A stretch of 64,000 nt of DNA from Dreissena polymorpha (lineage: Eukaryota; Mollusca; Bivalvia; Myida; Dreissenidae), in assembly GCF_020536995.1 (NCBI RefSeq), contig NC_068363.1:8232620-8296619 (forward strand), in the 5' to 3' direction. The position numbers were made by a program, and so were the translations under genes. Below, one piece after another: positions 44,701 to 57,145 of the stretch. Every line of letters starts with the position of its first letter. Position 1 is the first letter of the stretch. The notes beneath the pieces were generated by a model, which saw nothing but the letters and a program-made list of their open reading frames with translations, was not told where the DNA came from and did no database searches.

Positions 44701-47700
44701 CTAGTATACAACAATGTTTTCCCTACCACATGAACACAGAAATATTCAAAAATAAAGTCATGGCAAGTGCCCGTACAGAGAATTGTGTCTTCAAATAAAT
44801 GAAGATTTTGTTTTTAGAGGGTATAGCATTGAACACCAAAAGTATTTAGTGTATTGTAACCTATAAGAGAAATTTATTTTTACTGAAATGTGTTTTTCTT
44901 TCATATTATTATCATCCCATCCATATTGCACCAATATATTAAGTTTGGCTGGATTAGCTGTCCATTTGGCCATTCTGTATCATATTTTCACACGCGGGTG
45001 TTTTCAGTCCGAAGAAGGCCATATTAGGCCTGTTAAAGCTTAACTGCCCCTTTAAGATTTAAAGCTGTTGTGTTCAATATCTGCAATAAAATACCAAAAC
45101 AAACCAAAAAGACATGCAAGTGGGGCTAATGTGTGGTGGGGAAAGAATGAATTTGTTAGATATTTTCACTCTAAGCAATTTTGATAATGTCTTTTTTGTG
45201 TGTTTTTTTTTAATCACCCCAAAAATGCCAATTTCAAAGCAAAAACAATCCAACTTCATCCAAGACAATAAACTTATTAGTCAAAATGAGAGATCAAAGA
45301 TACTTTGAAGTGTAGAAATCAATAAGCTTCCAATAACTTGTTATTTCACACCAATAAAAGTGTAAAATCTTGAAAGCGCCTTGTCGATCGGTTCCCATTT
45401 ATTTACCAGCCGCCAATGAAATATTCTAGCATATAATGTCATGGGTGCCTTTTAACTGCAGCAGATGGTCAAAATGCATTGCCAGCTCTCATTTAGAGGT
45501 TCAAGACAATACAAATTTTCATATTTTGGACACAAAATATGTACTTTAGGCTATTTTTATGGTGGCAATCTGGTCCAAATGGGAGTTTGTAACCAAGCGA
45601 AAGAATACAATGCTCATTTGTTGGGGGGCGGGGGGGGGGGGGGGGGGGTTTAAGCTGGAAGGAAAAGTTAAATTGAACAAAAAACACATATGTAGGCAAG
45701 CATTATAAGCTTAGCAATGATGTTCCATGTAGTAACAGGGGTAGAAAGGCAGTTCAGATCAAGGCAGTGTCCTGAAAGGGGTTTCTAGTACTTCTTTTGG
45801 GGACACAGCTTCCTGCAGAATTCTCAACACAACAAATATCAATGATTCATGTCACCTTTCTATGCAAAGACAAAAGAATAAGGACAATACTGTCATTAAA
45901 TCACTGAATGAGAGAAGCATGTACCAAATAAAAAACAAAACAAGTTGCTGAAAGTGCAAAATTTTGTCAAAAAAATCCCTCTAAGGTAAATGATGAAGGG
46001 GACACTTGCTATAACAATCCTATGTTTAAGTAAGGCGCGACACCATTTTAAGCCGGAACCATGAATATAAGCATATTGTGAGAAAACAATACCAAAAACA
46101 AGCTAATTGTAGGGTAACAAGTAGCAAATCAACTCAGCTGTACTGTATACATGCTCAGGTACAAGGATAACCCTGTTAAGTGCCAACTTCAGCTGCCAAC
46201 AAAGCACGAGCTTTACATGTCAGGACGCGGAACTATCAATACAAACTGCGAGGAGAATTACATGACGGCAAGGGTGTGAGTGACCACAATCCTGATTATG
46301 ACAGTCTTTCACACCTAAAGCATCATACATATGCTTATTTGCTTGTGTACATGATAACAAAATGATATTATTACCTGTTTTGCCATCAACAACCCTTATC
46401 CAGTGGCCCTTGACTTAGTCGCAGACATTCCTCTTCCTGAAAAAGTCAAAATACCCAATAGAAAAAGATAAAAAAAATGAAACAAAAACATGCATTTATG
46501 TATTTTAAGTGTACTTTTATGAATAATATGAAGTGATAAATCTTGCTCAATTCATGATTGTACTAAATATGAAGGCTGGCTCAGTTAAGCATCTGCTGCA
46601 CTGTCCATACTGTAAAAATGCCTGCCATTCCATGTCGGTGAAATGGGGCTCTGTTTGAATGTTCATGCTTTTCGCAAAAGTTTTAGTTGCGTTACTCGAT
46701 CACGGAGTCCCTGGCGTTGAATTCTAACTTCATGTAACACATTAGCGCGACACGGTCAACCAATATGCGGTTGAATTTAAGTCGGAAAGCAATTTAGCCC
46801 TTATTCCACTATATAAGGGTGGGGGGTCAACTTGAAAAACAACTATTCCAGGTCAAATAATCTGAATTCATGCATTTAATGCACTTATTTTCTTCCCTTT
46901 TGCTAAGAAATGACCAAAAATCTGCTTTACCAGTCATATTTTGCACTTGCAGATGATATTTCATTTTTATCATAAGTTAGTTTAGGTCACAACATACCAA
47001 AAGATTTCCTGCACAAATTCAATGTAAAAGCAATAACTTTAACAAAAAATAAAGTCAAACTTTTGCGCGTAGACACCCCCATAACCATACCTTTTCTTAA
47101 AGAGCATTCCAAGCCGCAATGATTTAAACAATAAAAAACATAGGTCATCCAATATGTAAGAAAGAACTCAATGCGAATCAGCGGTCACTGTTTTATGGCC
47201 ATCTTTTTACCGGCATCTCTCCAGTTGATGATGGTTTCCCGCCAACTGTCAAAGTCTTATGTAGTCTCCAACCTAAAAGCAAAACAGGGAATTTCTAGTA
47301 TACAACAATGTTTTCCCTACCACATGAACACAGAAATATTCAAAAATAAAGTCATGGCAAGTGCCCGTACAGAGAATTGTGTCTTCAAATAAATGAAGAT
47401 TTTGTTTTTAGAGGGTATAGCATTGAACACCAAAAGTATTTAGTGTATTGTAACCTATAAGAGAAATTTATTTTTACTGAAATGTGTTTTTCTTTCATAT
47501 TATTATCATCCCATCCATATTGCACCAATATATTAAGTTTGGCTGGATTAGCTGTCCATTTGGCCATTCTGTATCATATTTTCACACGCGGGTGTTTTCA
47601 GTCCGAAGAAGGCCATATTAGGCCTGTTAAAGCTTAACTGCCCCTTTAAGATTTAAAGCTGTTGTGTTCAATATCTGCAATAAAATACCAAAACAAACCA

Positions 47701-48223
47701 AAAAGACATGCAAGTGGGGCTAATGTGTGGTGGGGAAAGAATGAATTTGTTAGATATTTTCACTCTAAGCAATTTTGATAATGTCTTTTTTGTGTGTTTT
47801 TTTTTAATCACCCCAAAAATGCCAATTTCAAAGCAAAAAACAATCCAACTTCATCCAAGACAATAAACTTATTAGTCAAAATGAGAGATCAAAGATACTT
47901 TGAAGTGTAGAAATCAATAAGCTTCCAATAACTTGTTATTTCACACCAATAAAAGTGTAAAATCTTGAAAGCGCCTTGTCGATCGGTTCCCATTTATTTA
48001 CCAGCCGCCAATGAAATATTCTAGCATATAATGTCATGGGTGCCTTTTAACTGCAGCAGATGGTCAAAATGCATTGCCAGCTCTCATTTAGAGGTTCAAG
48101 ACAATACAAATTTTCATATTTTGGACACAAAATATGTACTTTAGGCTATTTTTATGGTGGCAATCTGGTCCAAATGGGAGTTTGTAACCAAGCGAAAGAA
48201 TACAATGCTCATTTGTTGGGGGG

Positions 48224-48256
<33 letters not shown>

Positions 48257-50833
48257 TAAGCTGGAAGGAAAAGTTAAATTGAACAAAAAACACATATGTA
48301 GGCAAGCATTATAAGCTTAGCAATGATGTTCCATGTAGTAACAGGGGTAGAAAGGCAGTTCAGATCAAGGCAGTGTCCTGAAAGGGGTTTTCTAGTACTT
48401 CTTTTGGGGACACAGCTTCCTGCAGAATTCTCAACACAACAAATATCAATGATTCATGTCACCTTTCTATGCAAAGACAAAGAATAAGGACAATACTGTC
48501 ATTAAATCACTGAATGAGAGAAGCATGTACCAAATAAAAAACAAAACAAGTTGCTGAAAGTGCAAAATTTTGTCAAAAAAAATCCCTCTAAGGTAAATGA
48601 TGAAGGGGACACTTGCTATAACAATCCTATGTTTAAGTAAGGCGCGACACCATTTTAAGCCGGAACCATGAATATAAGCATATTGTGAGAAAACAATACC
48701 AAAAACAAGCTAATTGTAGGGTAACAAGTAGCAAATCAACTCAGCTGTACTGTATACATGCTCAGGTACAAGGATAACCCTGTTAAGTGCCAACTTCAGC
48801 TGCCAACAAAGCACGAGCTTTACATGTCAGGACGCGGAACTATCAATACAAACTGCGAGGAGAATTACATGACGGCAAGGGTGTGAGTGACCACAATCCT
48901 GATTATGACAGTCTTTCACACCTAAAGCATCATACATATGCTTATTTGCTTGTGTACATGATAACAAAATGATATTATTACCTGTTTTGCCATCAACAAC
49001 CCTTATCCAGTGGCCCTTGACTTAGTCGCAGACATTCCTCTTCCTGAAAAAGTCAAAATACCCAATAGAAAAAGATAAAAAAAATGAAACAAAAACATGC
49101 ATTTATGTATTTTAAGTGTACTTTTATGAATAATATGAAGTGATAAAATCTTGCTCAATTCATGATTGTACTAAATATGAAGGCTGGCTCAGTTAAGCAT
49201 CTGCTGCACTGTCCATACTGTAAAAATGCCTGCCATTCCATGTCGGTGAAATGGGGCTCTGTTTGAATGTTCATGCTTTTCGCAAAAGTTTTAGTTGCGT
49301 TACTCGATCACGGAGTCCCTGGCGTTGAATTCTAACTTCATGTAACACATTAGCGCGACACGGTCAACCAATATGCGGTTGAATTTAAGTCGGAAAGCAA
49401 TTTAGCCCTTATTCCACTATATAAGGGTGGGGGGGTCAACTTGAAAAACAACTATTCCAGGTCAAATAATCTGAATTCATGCATTTAATGCACTTATTTT
49501 CTTCCCTTTTGCTAAGAAATGACCAAAAATCTGCTTTTACCAGTCATATTTTGCACTTGCAGATGATATTTCATTTTTATCATAAGTTAGTTTAGGTCAC
49601 AACATACCAAAAGATTTCCTGCACAAATTCAATGTAAAAGCAATAACTTTAACAAAAAATAAAGTCAAACTTTTGCGCGTAGACACCCCCCATAACCATA
49701 CCTTTTCTTAAAGAGCATTCCAAGCCGCAATGATTTAAACAATAAAAAACATAGGTCATCCAATATGTAAGAAAGAACTCAATGCGAATCAGCGGTCACT
49801 GTTTTATGGCCATCTTTTTACCGGCATCTCTCCAGTTGATGATGGTTTCCCGCCAACTGTCAAAGTCTTATGTAGTCTCCAACCTAAAAGCAAAACAGGG
49901 AATTTCTAGTATACAACAATGTTTTCCCTACCACATGAACACAGAAATATTCAAAAATAAAGTCATGGCAAGTGCCCGTACAGAGAATTGTGTCTTCAAA
50001 TAAATGAAGATTTTGTTTTTAGAGGGTATAGCATTGAACACCAAAAGTATTTAGTGTATTGTAACCTATAAGAGAAATTTATTTTTACTGAAATGTGTTT
50101 TTCTTTCATATTATTATCATCCCATCCATATTGCACCAATATATTAAGTTTGGCTGGATTAGCTGTCCATTTGGCCATTCTGTATCATATTTTCACACGC
50201 GGGTGTTTTCAGTCCGAAGAAGGCCATATTAGGCCTGTTAAAGCTTAACTGCCCCTTTAAAGATTTAAAGCTGTTGTGTTCAATATCTGCAATAAAATAC
50301 CAAAACAAACCAAAAAGACATGCAAGTGGGGGCTAATGTGTGGTGGGGAAAGAATGAATTTGTTAGATATTTTCACTCTAAGCAATTTTGATAATGTCTT
50401 TTTTGTGTGTTTTTTTTTAATCACCCCAAAAAATGCCAATTTCAAAGCAAAAACAATCCACTTCATCCAAGACAATAAACTTATTAGTCAAAATGAGAGA
50501 TCAAAGATACTTTGAAGTGTAGAAATCAATAAGCTTCCAATAACTTGTTATTTCACACCAATAAAAGTGTAAAATCTTGAAAGCGCCTTGTCGATCGGTT
50601 CCCATTTATTTACCAGCCGCCAATGAAATATTCTAGCATATAATGTCATGGGTGCCTTTAACTGCAGCAGATGGTCAAAATGCATTGCCAGCTCTCATTA
50701 GAGGTTCAAGACAATACAAATTTTCATATTTTGGACACAAAATATGTACTTTAGGCTATTTTTATGGTGGCAATCTGGTCCAAATGGGAGTTTGTAACCA
50801 AGCGAAAGAATACAATGCTCATTTGTTGGGGGG

Positions 50834-50871
<38 letters not shown>

Positions 50872-52424
50872 TAAGCTGGAAGGAAAAGTTAAATTGAACA
50901 AAAAACACATATGTAGGCAAGCATTATAAGCTTAGCAATGATGTTCCATGTAGTAACAGGGGTAGAAAGGCAGTTCAGATCAAGGCAGTGTCCTGAAAGG
51001 GGTTCTAGTACTTCTTTTGGGGACACAGCTTCCTGCAGAATTCTCAACACAACAATATCAATGATTCATGTCACCTTTCTATGCAAAGACAAAAGAATAA
51101 GGACAATACTGTCATTAAATCACTGAATGAGAGAAGCATGTACCAAATAAAAAACAAAACAAGTTGCTGAAAAGTGCAAAATTTTGTCAAAAAAATCCCT
51201 CTAAGGTAAATGATGAAGGGGACACTTGCTATAACAATCCTATGTTTAAGTAAGGCGCGACACCATTTTAAGCCGGAACCATGAATATAAGCATATTGTG
51301 AGAAAACAATACCAAAAAACAAGCTAATTGTAGGGTAACAAGTAGCAAATCAACTCAGCTGTACTGTATACATGCTCAGGTACAAGGATAACCCTGTTAA
51401 GTGCCAACTTCAGCTGCCAACAAAGCACGAGCTTTACATGTCAGGACGCGGAACTATCAATACAAACTGCGAGGAGAATTACATGACGGCAAGGGTGTGA
51501 GTGACCACAATCCTGATTATGACAGTCTTTCACACCTAAAGCATCATACATATGCTTATTTGCTTGTGTACATGATAACAAAATGATATTATTACCTGTT
51601 TTGCCATCAACAACCCTTATCCAGTGGCCCTTGACTTAGTCGCAGACATTCCTCTTCCTGAAAAAGTCAAAATACCCAATAGAAAAAGATAAAAAAAATG
51701 AAACAAAAACATGCATTTATGTATTTTAAGTGTACTTTTATGAATAATATGAAGTGATAAAATCTTGCTCAATTCATGATTGTACTAAATATGAAGGCTG
51801 GCTCAGTTAAGCATTCTGCTGCACTGTCCATACTGTAAAAAATGCCTGCCATTCCATGTCGGTGAAATGGGGCTCTGTTGAATGTTCATGCTTTTCGCAA
51901 AAGTTTTAGTTGCGTTACTCGATCACGGAGTCCCTGGCGTTGAATTCTAACTTCATGTAACACATTAGCGGCGACACGGTCAACCAATATGCGGTTGAAT
52001 TTTAAGTCGGAGAAAGCAATTTAGCCCTTATTCCACTATATAAGGGGTGGGGGGTCAACTTGAAAAACAACTATTCCAGGTCAAATAATCTGAATTCAAT
52101 GCATTTAATGCACTTATTTCTTCCCTTTTGCTAGAAATGACCAAAAAATCTGCTTTAACCAGTCATATTTATGCACTTGCAGATGATATTTCATTTTTAT
52201 CATAAGTTAGTTTAGGTCACAACATACCAAAAGATTTCTGCACAAATTCAATGTAAAAGCAATAACTTTAACAAAAAATAAAGTCAAACTTTTGCGCGTA
52301 GACACCCCCCATAACCATACCTTTTCTTAAGAGCATTCCAAGCCGCAATGATTTTTGTTTAACAATAAAAAACATAGGTCATCCAATATGTAAGAAAGAA
52401 CTCAATGCGAATCAGCGGTCAACC
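41791..52424 (-). repeat. Right tandem array of the 2.6-kb unit (four full copies plus partial fifth), inverted relative to left array
   Basis: Using GGTCACAACATACC as phase mark, the units are R1 41791-44390, R2 44391-46984, R3 46985-49594, R4 49595-52214 and R5 52215-52424 (periods 2600, 2594, 2610, 2620). They are near-identical. They share variants absent from the left array: 'atttctagtatac' versus the left-array inverse of 'atttgtagtatac', and a C inside the G-run. The G-run varies in length: R1 43023-43053, R2 45623-45648, R3 48218-48254, R4 50828-50869, against 14-15 bases on the left. Short ORFs of 60-84 codons repeat in every unit but lack coding support. The indel rate rises in R4 and R5. 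Confidence 0.93.
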
Positions 52425-52869
52425 TTTTTTAATCTTGATAGAACTGTCAATCTTAATCTCCATCCTAAATCAAAGTTTACAACAGTTCCAAACGGAAAGA
52501 AATATTCAAAAAATGTATTTAACCTTTGTGTTTCATATAAATGAAGATTTAGATTAAAAAAACGTACGGTGGTGTGATTTTAACCTTAACGAAATTTATT
52601 TTGATGAAATGGTTTATCTTTGAATTATTATCTTCCCTATGCATTAATAATTAAATTTGGCTAGATTAGCTATTGATTTCAGGTACCACACGAATGTTGT
52701 CAGTCCGATAGGCGCTATTAGGCGGAAAGCAACTTCGTCAAGCAAAGCCAACTTCACACCTCTGCAATAAAATACCATCAAACACAACAAAGTGGGGCTA
52801 ATGTGTGGTGGGGCTGAATTTGTCTCATCTATGTTTTGATGTCGGAAAACAAAGGCCAATTAAAGCAGC
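52425..52869 (-). repeat. Strongly degraded, shortened piece of the array unit
   Basis: Words from the unit appear in the right order but compressed and full of indels: 'aagaaatattcaaaaa', 'ataaatgaagat', 'tttggctagattagct', 'cagtccgata', 'aaataccat.aaaca' and 'gtggggctaatgtgtggtgg'. About 700 bp of unit corresponds to ~445 bp here. It is either an old diverged unit or a poor consensus. Confidence 0.6.
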
Positions 52870-53764
52870 AATCCAATTTCATTCAAGGTACAATAGGCTT
52901 TGAAAAGTGCGTAAACTTGCTACTGGAATACGATGCCTCAATAAATGTTAAAATGCTGAAAGGTAACACCAATAGTGCTAAGTGCTATTAACGGTCATTA
53001 CGGAGCAATGAGAAGATCTGAATCAAGCCAGCTGTAATATAAAGGCCGCAATACAAACATATTTTGGACAGCGTTGGCATTTTTATGCCTGCCAAAAGCT
53101 CGTGGGTTACAATGCTCTTGGACGCTGGGGCGGACCCGGATGTAAGGGATAATGACAATATAACAAAATATATTAATGGCGGCATCTGAATGATTCGATG
53201 TCGTTGTAGAAGGCCTTGGTAGAAGCTAAATGTGATGTGAATATTCCGAATAACTCTGTTAAAAAGACTGCGTTACATGTCCTGTCTTTTAAAGGTCACA
53301 CCGAATGTATTAATGCGCTGGTGTTTGGAGGCGCGGACATAAACGCGTGCGATGTCTATAACAAACACCGCTGTGGTATGCCATACAAAATAATAAAGTG
53401 AACGTGGTAAGGTTGCTATAACAAGCCTACAGTCACGTCGACACTTTCCAAACCATGTGCCACTTCTACATCATACGACTGCCCAGCTCGTTTAGCGTTT
53501 CACAATAATATGTTTGATGTCGTAAAATTCTTTATTTTAACTGGATATGATCATTCTCACGTAAGAGAAATTTTACAAAGTAACGCGTATTCTGATTGGC
53601 TGTTGTCAGTGGAAGAGTTTTACCATTGGTCCGATTTTGGAACTGGTGCGCAGACTTTGAAACAACTATGTCGTAAGTGGATTCGACATCATCTTGGGCG
53701 ACAGTTTTACCACCACCTGCAAATTCTACCTGTTCCGGATATAATCAAGAGTTATTGTATTTAG
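52870..53764 (+). pseudogene. Ankyrin repeat and SOCS box (ASB-type) protein, 3' part, frame-disrupted
   Basis: Ankyrin repeats are visible in changing frames: GFEKCVNLLLEYDASINV (~52888), VLSAINGHYGAM, SSWVTMLLDAGADPDVRDND (~53098), VEAKCDVNIPN and TALHVLSFKGHTECINALVF (53216-53320) with GGADINACDVYNK, then WYAIQNNKVNVVRLL. The last segment (53510-53764) is clean: MFDVVKFFILTGYDHSH, then TLKQLCRKWIRHHLG and LPVPDIIKSY, a SOCS box with the LCR...IR..LG and LPxP signatures, ending at a TAG/TAA right after SYCI. ASB proteins recruit substrates through ankyrins to Elongin B/C-Cullin5 ubiquitin ligases. At least five frame changes occur before ~53470 and none after; see findings for the chance that these are consensus errors. 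No upstream exons were found. Confidence 0.75.
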
Positions 53765-53921
53765 AAGAATTACACGACCATTAATTTTAAACACATTCTA
53801 ATGTTTACATACGTTAGTTCTCCATGCAATGTTTGTTTGGCATTCGTAAAGCTGGTACTTAGTTCCATTAAGCAAAGCGTCGGTCAAATAAGATTGGCTG
53901 TGTTCAAGCAGTATTACTTTA

Positions 53922-54158
53922 AGTCGCATTCTGAGAAAACTGGGTCATAATGCATGTGCCTAAAGTCCGCACATGCTTATCAGGGACGACACTTTCCGCC
54001 TTAATTGGATTTTTGCTATAAAGAGACTTTAGTTAAACGAAAAATGTCATATAAGCGGAAACTGTCGTCCCTGATTAGCCCGTGGTGACTGCACAGGCTA
54101 ATCTGGGACGACACTTTACGCACATGCACTGAGCCCAAAATTTCTCGGAACGCGGCTC
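53922..54158. mobile_element. ~235-bp palindromic MITE of dreissenid type
   Basis: The ends are imperfect inverted repeats (agtcgcattctgagaaaact / inverse ending at 54158), with internal inverted blocks 'gggacgacactttccgc', 'gcggaaactgtcgtccc' and 'tctgggacgacactttacgc'. I associate this highly abundant palindromic element with Dreissena genomes; that link is from memory. Confidence 0.7.
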
Positions 54159-54434
54159 ATATAATTATACTTATGTTCATTGATGGTCGTATTAATAAGA
54201 GACATTTTGTTCATAAAGCAGCCGCGTCTGCTTGGTGACTTTGTCTTTACAAAACACATTTTAGGAGTAAAATAGAATGGCTATAAATAATCTTAAAATC
54301 AGTAATGTGTCTCGGAGTTAACAATCAAGGGAGACAATGTCAATAGTACTCTATTACGTTGAGGTGAAATGGTCTTTTCTTACCTTAGAACTAACTTTAT
54401 CAGCTGCAAAAGTCTCTGCTTTCAAGTATAACAT

Positions 54435-54461
54435 TGAGTCGCGTTCTGAGAAAACTGGGCC
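54435..54461 (+). mobile_element. Truncated end of the same MITE
   Basis: GAGTCGCGTTCTGAGAAAAC followed by TGGGCC matches the left end of the element at 53922; the rest is missing. Confidence 0.5.
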
Positions 54462-57145
54462 TTCGGCTTCGGTCTATATACTTTTTGGGGCTGCCTGGCT
54501 GGTCACTATTCTGTCATAGGGCCCTGAGTGAGGTTTTCTATTTCTTAATTAGCGACCCGAGCCACTGATGTTTAGGAATTCTACTAAAATGCTCTTACGT
54601 CGCTAAAAGGAGATTGCCGGTGTATGTGTGCAAAAAGTCCCAATGTTTTGTTAGTATATATATTTTTGTAATTACCTTTTAATGCGAACTGAGATGTTAA
54701 CTCGGCCAGGTCGGAAGAACATCTGACTGTTCTGATAAAAAACGCTCGCTTACATACTGCTTAATAAATTGGTGTTACTCGGACAGTTTCTTGTCGTAAG
54801 GACCTTAATCTATAACAGAAAAGAAACAATAAAACCCCTAACAAAAATAAACCAAAGTTAGGCCAGTAAAACATTGTTGCGGTTAAAATCGCCGCAGCTG
54901 TATTAACAAACACTATGCTTCTCGTCGATCCATTTAACTAACAATGACAATGCCTTTGTGTAGGCTAAATTAAATAATTACTTGTTCTGTGAATGAAAAC
55001 ATTATTATGATTATAACCGACTTTCATTGAAATCGTTCACCAATACATTACCTTAATGTTTGCATGACGTAAACAATTACATACATGGAACTATATTGGT
55101 AGAAAATAGTTCCGCTGCATAAAAGTATTGCAAGAAATCATGCACATTTGTGCAAAACCGCGGCCACTTAAATGTATCGGGCTGGTGACCGTAAACACCC
55201 AGCATTGCAGTTTGATCCGAAATGATAGTTACACATTGCAGTCCAGTACATATTGTAAACATGACACTTGAAGAGCGATATCCGAAATGAATGAAGCAAA
55301 ATAGTTTGCTTGTAGGCTGAGATGTGTTTGCTTTTCGGACTGCAACCAGTGTTAAGATCATTCGTCAACATCTAAAGAGAACAAAAGAGGATATTTTACT
55401 ACATTAATAACTGGGTAACTTTTTAGTGATATGATCTTTTAAAACTGACTGAGTATGTGGTGATTTTTCGTTTTATATAGTTGTCGGTATCATACATGGA
55501 AAGTGTCACAATCATTTTCAGGATAATTTGTCAATCCATAAAAGACAAAGCATTATAGGGATAAACACGCGTTATCGAGGGCATGATCATCTGCGGGCGC
55601 TCGAATAATCCGTTCCTGCCCGAGTGCGCAGCATAGGATTCGTTGATGAAGTATTTTATACGCGGTGAAAGAATTGATCATATCCATGTAACAGCAGGCA
55701 CAGTGTGCTCTTCTGTTCCTATCCTACCGCTAGGTCTGCGTTATGTTACTAATTACATGTAATTTATGTACATTTTAAGCGATTAAGCGATGGAAAATAA
55801 CACCAGTCTTTTTATTGTATTCATGAGGTTGAAGTCGGATCCACTAAAAATAGATCCGCTGGTGGAATTAAATGTGATTGGATCAATTGTGATTTCCATT
55901 GACTACATTGAATTGTATTTTAACAATAAATAATATCTGTATGATTAAAAATTCTGCGGTCACAAATCATTGGCCATTTGAATACATACACATACATTGG
56001 CCATTCGAATACATTCACATACATTGGCCATTTGAATACATACACATACATTGGCCATTTGAATACATACACATACATAAACAAAGACTACTATTTGAGT
56101 AATTTTTATTTCGAAGATCAGATAAAAAAATGAGCATTAAGTATACCCTTCCCGAGTAATAGATTGACATGAGCCGTATTGTATTCGCTGGGTGCCACTT
56201 TTGCAGTATGGATCGGTCGGAAAAAGCTAGTTTATATACCTTCATTATAAACCGTCTAAAGTCTGTATGAATAAGAGCCGTAAACTAAGAGAACAATATA
56301 TATCTATGATGTTCAACTTGATTTCATATTAAGGTGCATTTTCGGCGTAGCTGACTTTGACCAGTCTCGACCGAACATCTGGACATAATGTTTCGAATTG
56401 AACAAAAACTAAACCGATAAACTTGCACAGCATCTTAATTTTGGAGATTCAAATTATAGCATTTTTTTTACGAAGAAAGGTTCAATTTCAATAAATTATC
56501 ATCGTGATGAGTTAAATAAAGTTTTAAATAAGATTGTAGACATGACAATACACATTCTGTATTTAAACAGAATAATTAATTATTTTACTTCTTAAATTCA
56601 CTAATAAAATGTTAGAATTATACATATTTATAAATATTTATTTGATTTCCTGGGCAAGAAACTATAACTACGCTCAAATTCAGAGCGACTTCAGTCAATC
56701 ACAACAATACAATCACGTTATCCTCTGCTGCACTGGTTAAGCGTTCTGTGATTGTACAATTCTTGAGATCATTGCCCTGGCACACAAAAGTGGCGTTTAA
56801 ACCGGTTTAAATGCTAGTCGAACACCACCAGTAACCCATTATTATTCATATTTCAACGCGGGTCTAATGCGATTTGAACCAACTGTGCATATTCATACAG
56901 AAAATTAAAACATGATGTTAAAAACTTGACGTTCGAATATTACAAAATAATAAAGATTTACATCTAGTATCGTATGCAGTAATCTGTGCCCCATTGAATT
57001 AAATTGTAAAACAACAAAATGTGCGGTGCTATTTACTAGACATGCATAACTGAACTTAATAAATCATAAAAAACCCAAACACTTCAATAAATGGTCAATT
57101 TATATTTATAAAGTATCTTTAATATATTTTGCACTGTGGTTGCGA
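54462..57145. other. Intergenic, no gene recognised
   Basis: Apart from the 27-bp minisatellite (55970-56077) and possible dispersed-repeat words at 55570-55700 ('gcatgatcatctgcgggcg', 'cagcaggcacagtg'), nothing supports a gene. Confidence 0.4.
55970..56077 (+). repeat. 27-bp minisatellite, four copies
   Basis: Four units of 'ttggccatttgaataca...'. The period is a multiple of three, so it reads as repeated HWPFEYIHI on the plus strand. The second unit has two substitutions. Confidence 0.95.

Noticed and set aside
18395-51586. Sets of identical 60-84 codon ORFs (MRISGHCF..., MPTSAANK..., MAKWTANP..., MVKMHCQL...) in every array unit
   Set aside because: They recur because the 2.6-kb unit recurs. 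They lie on both strands, have no family resemblance, and some run through the G-run.
54337-54519. 60-codon ORF
   Set aside because: It runs through a truncated MITE end and has no homology.
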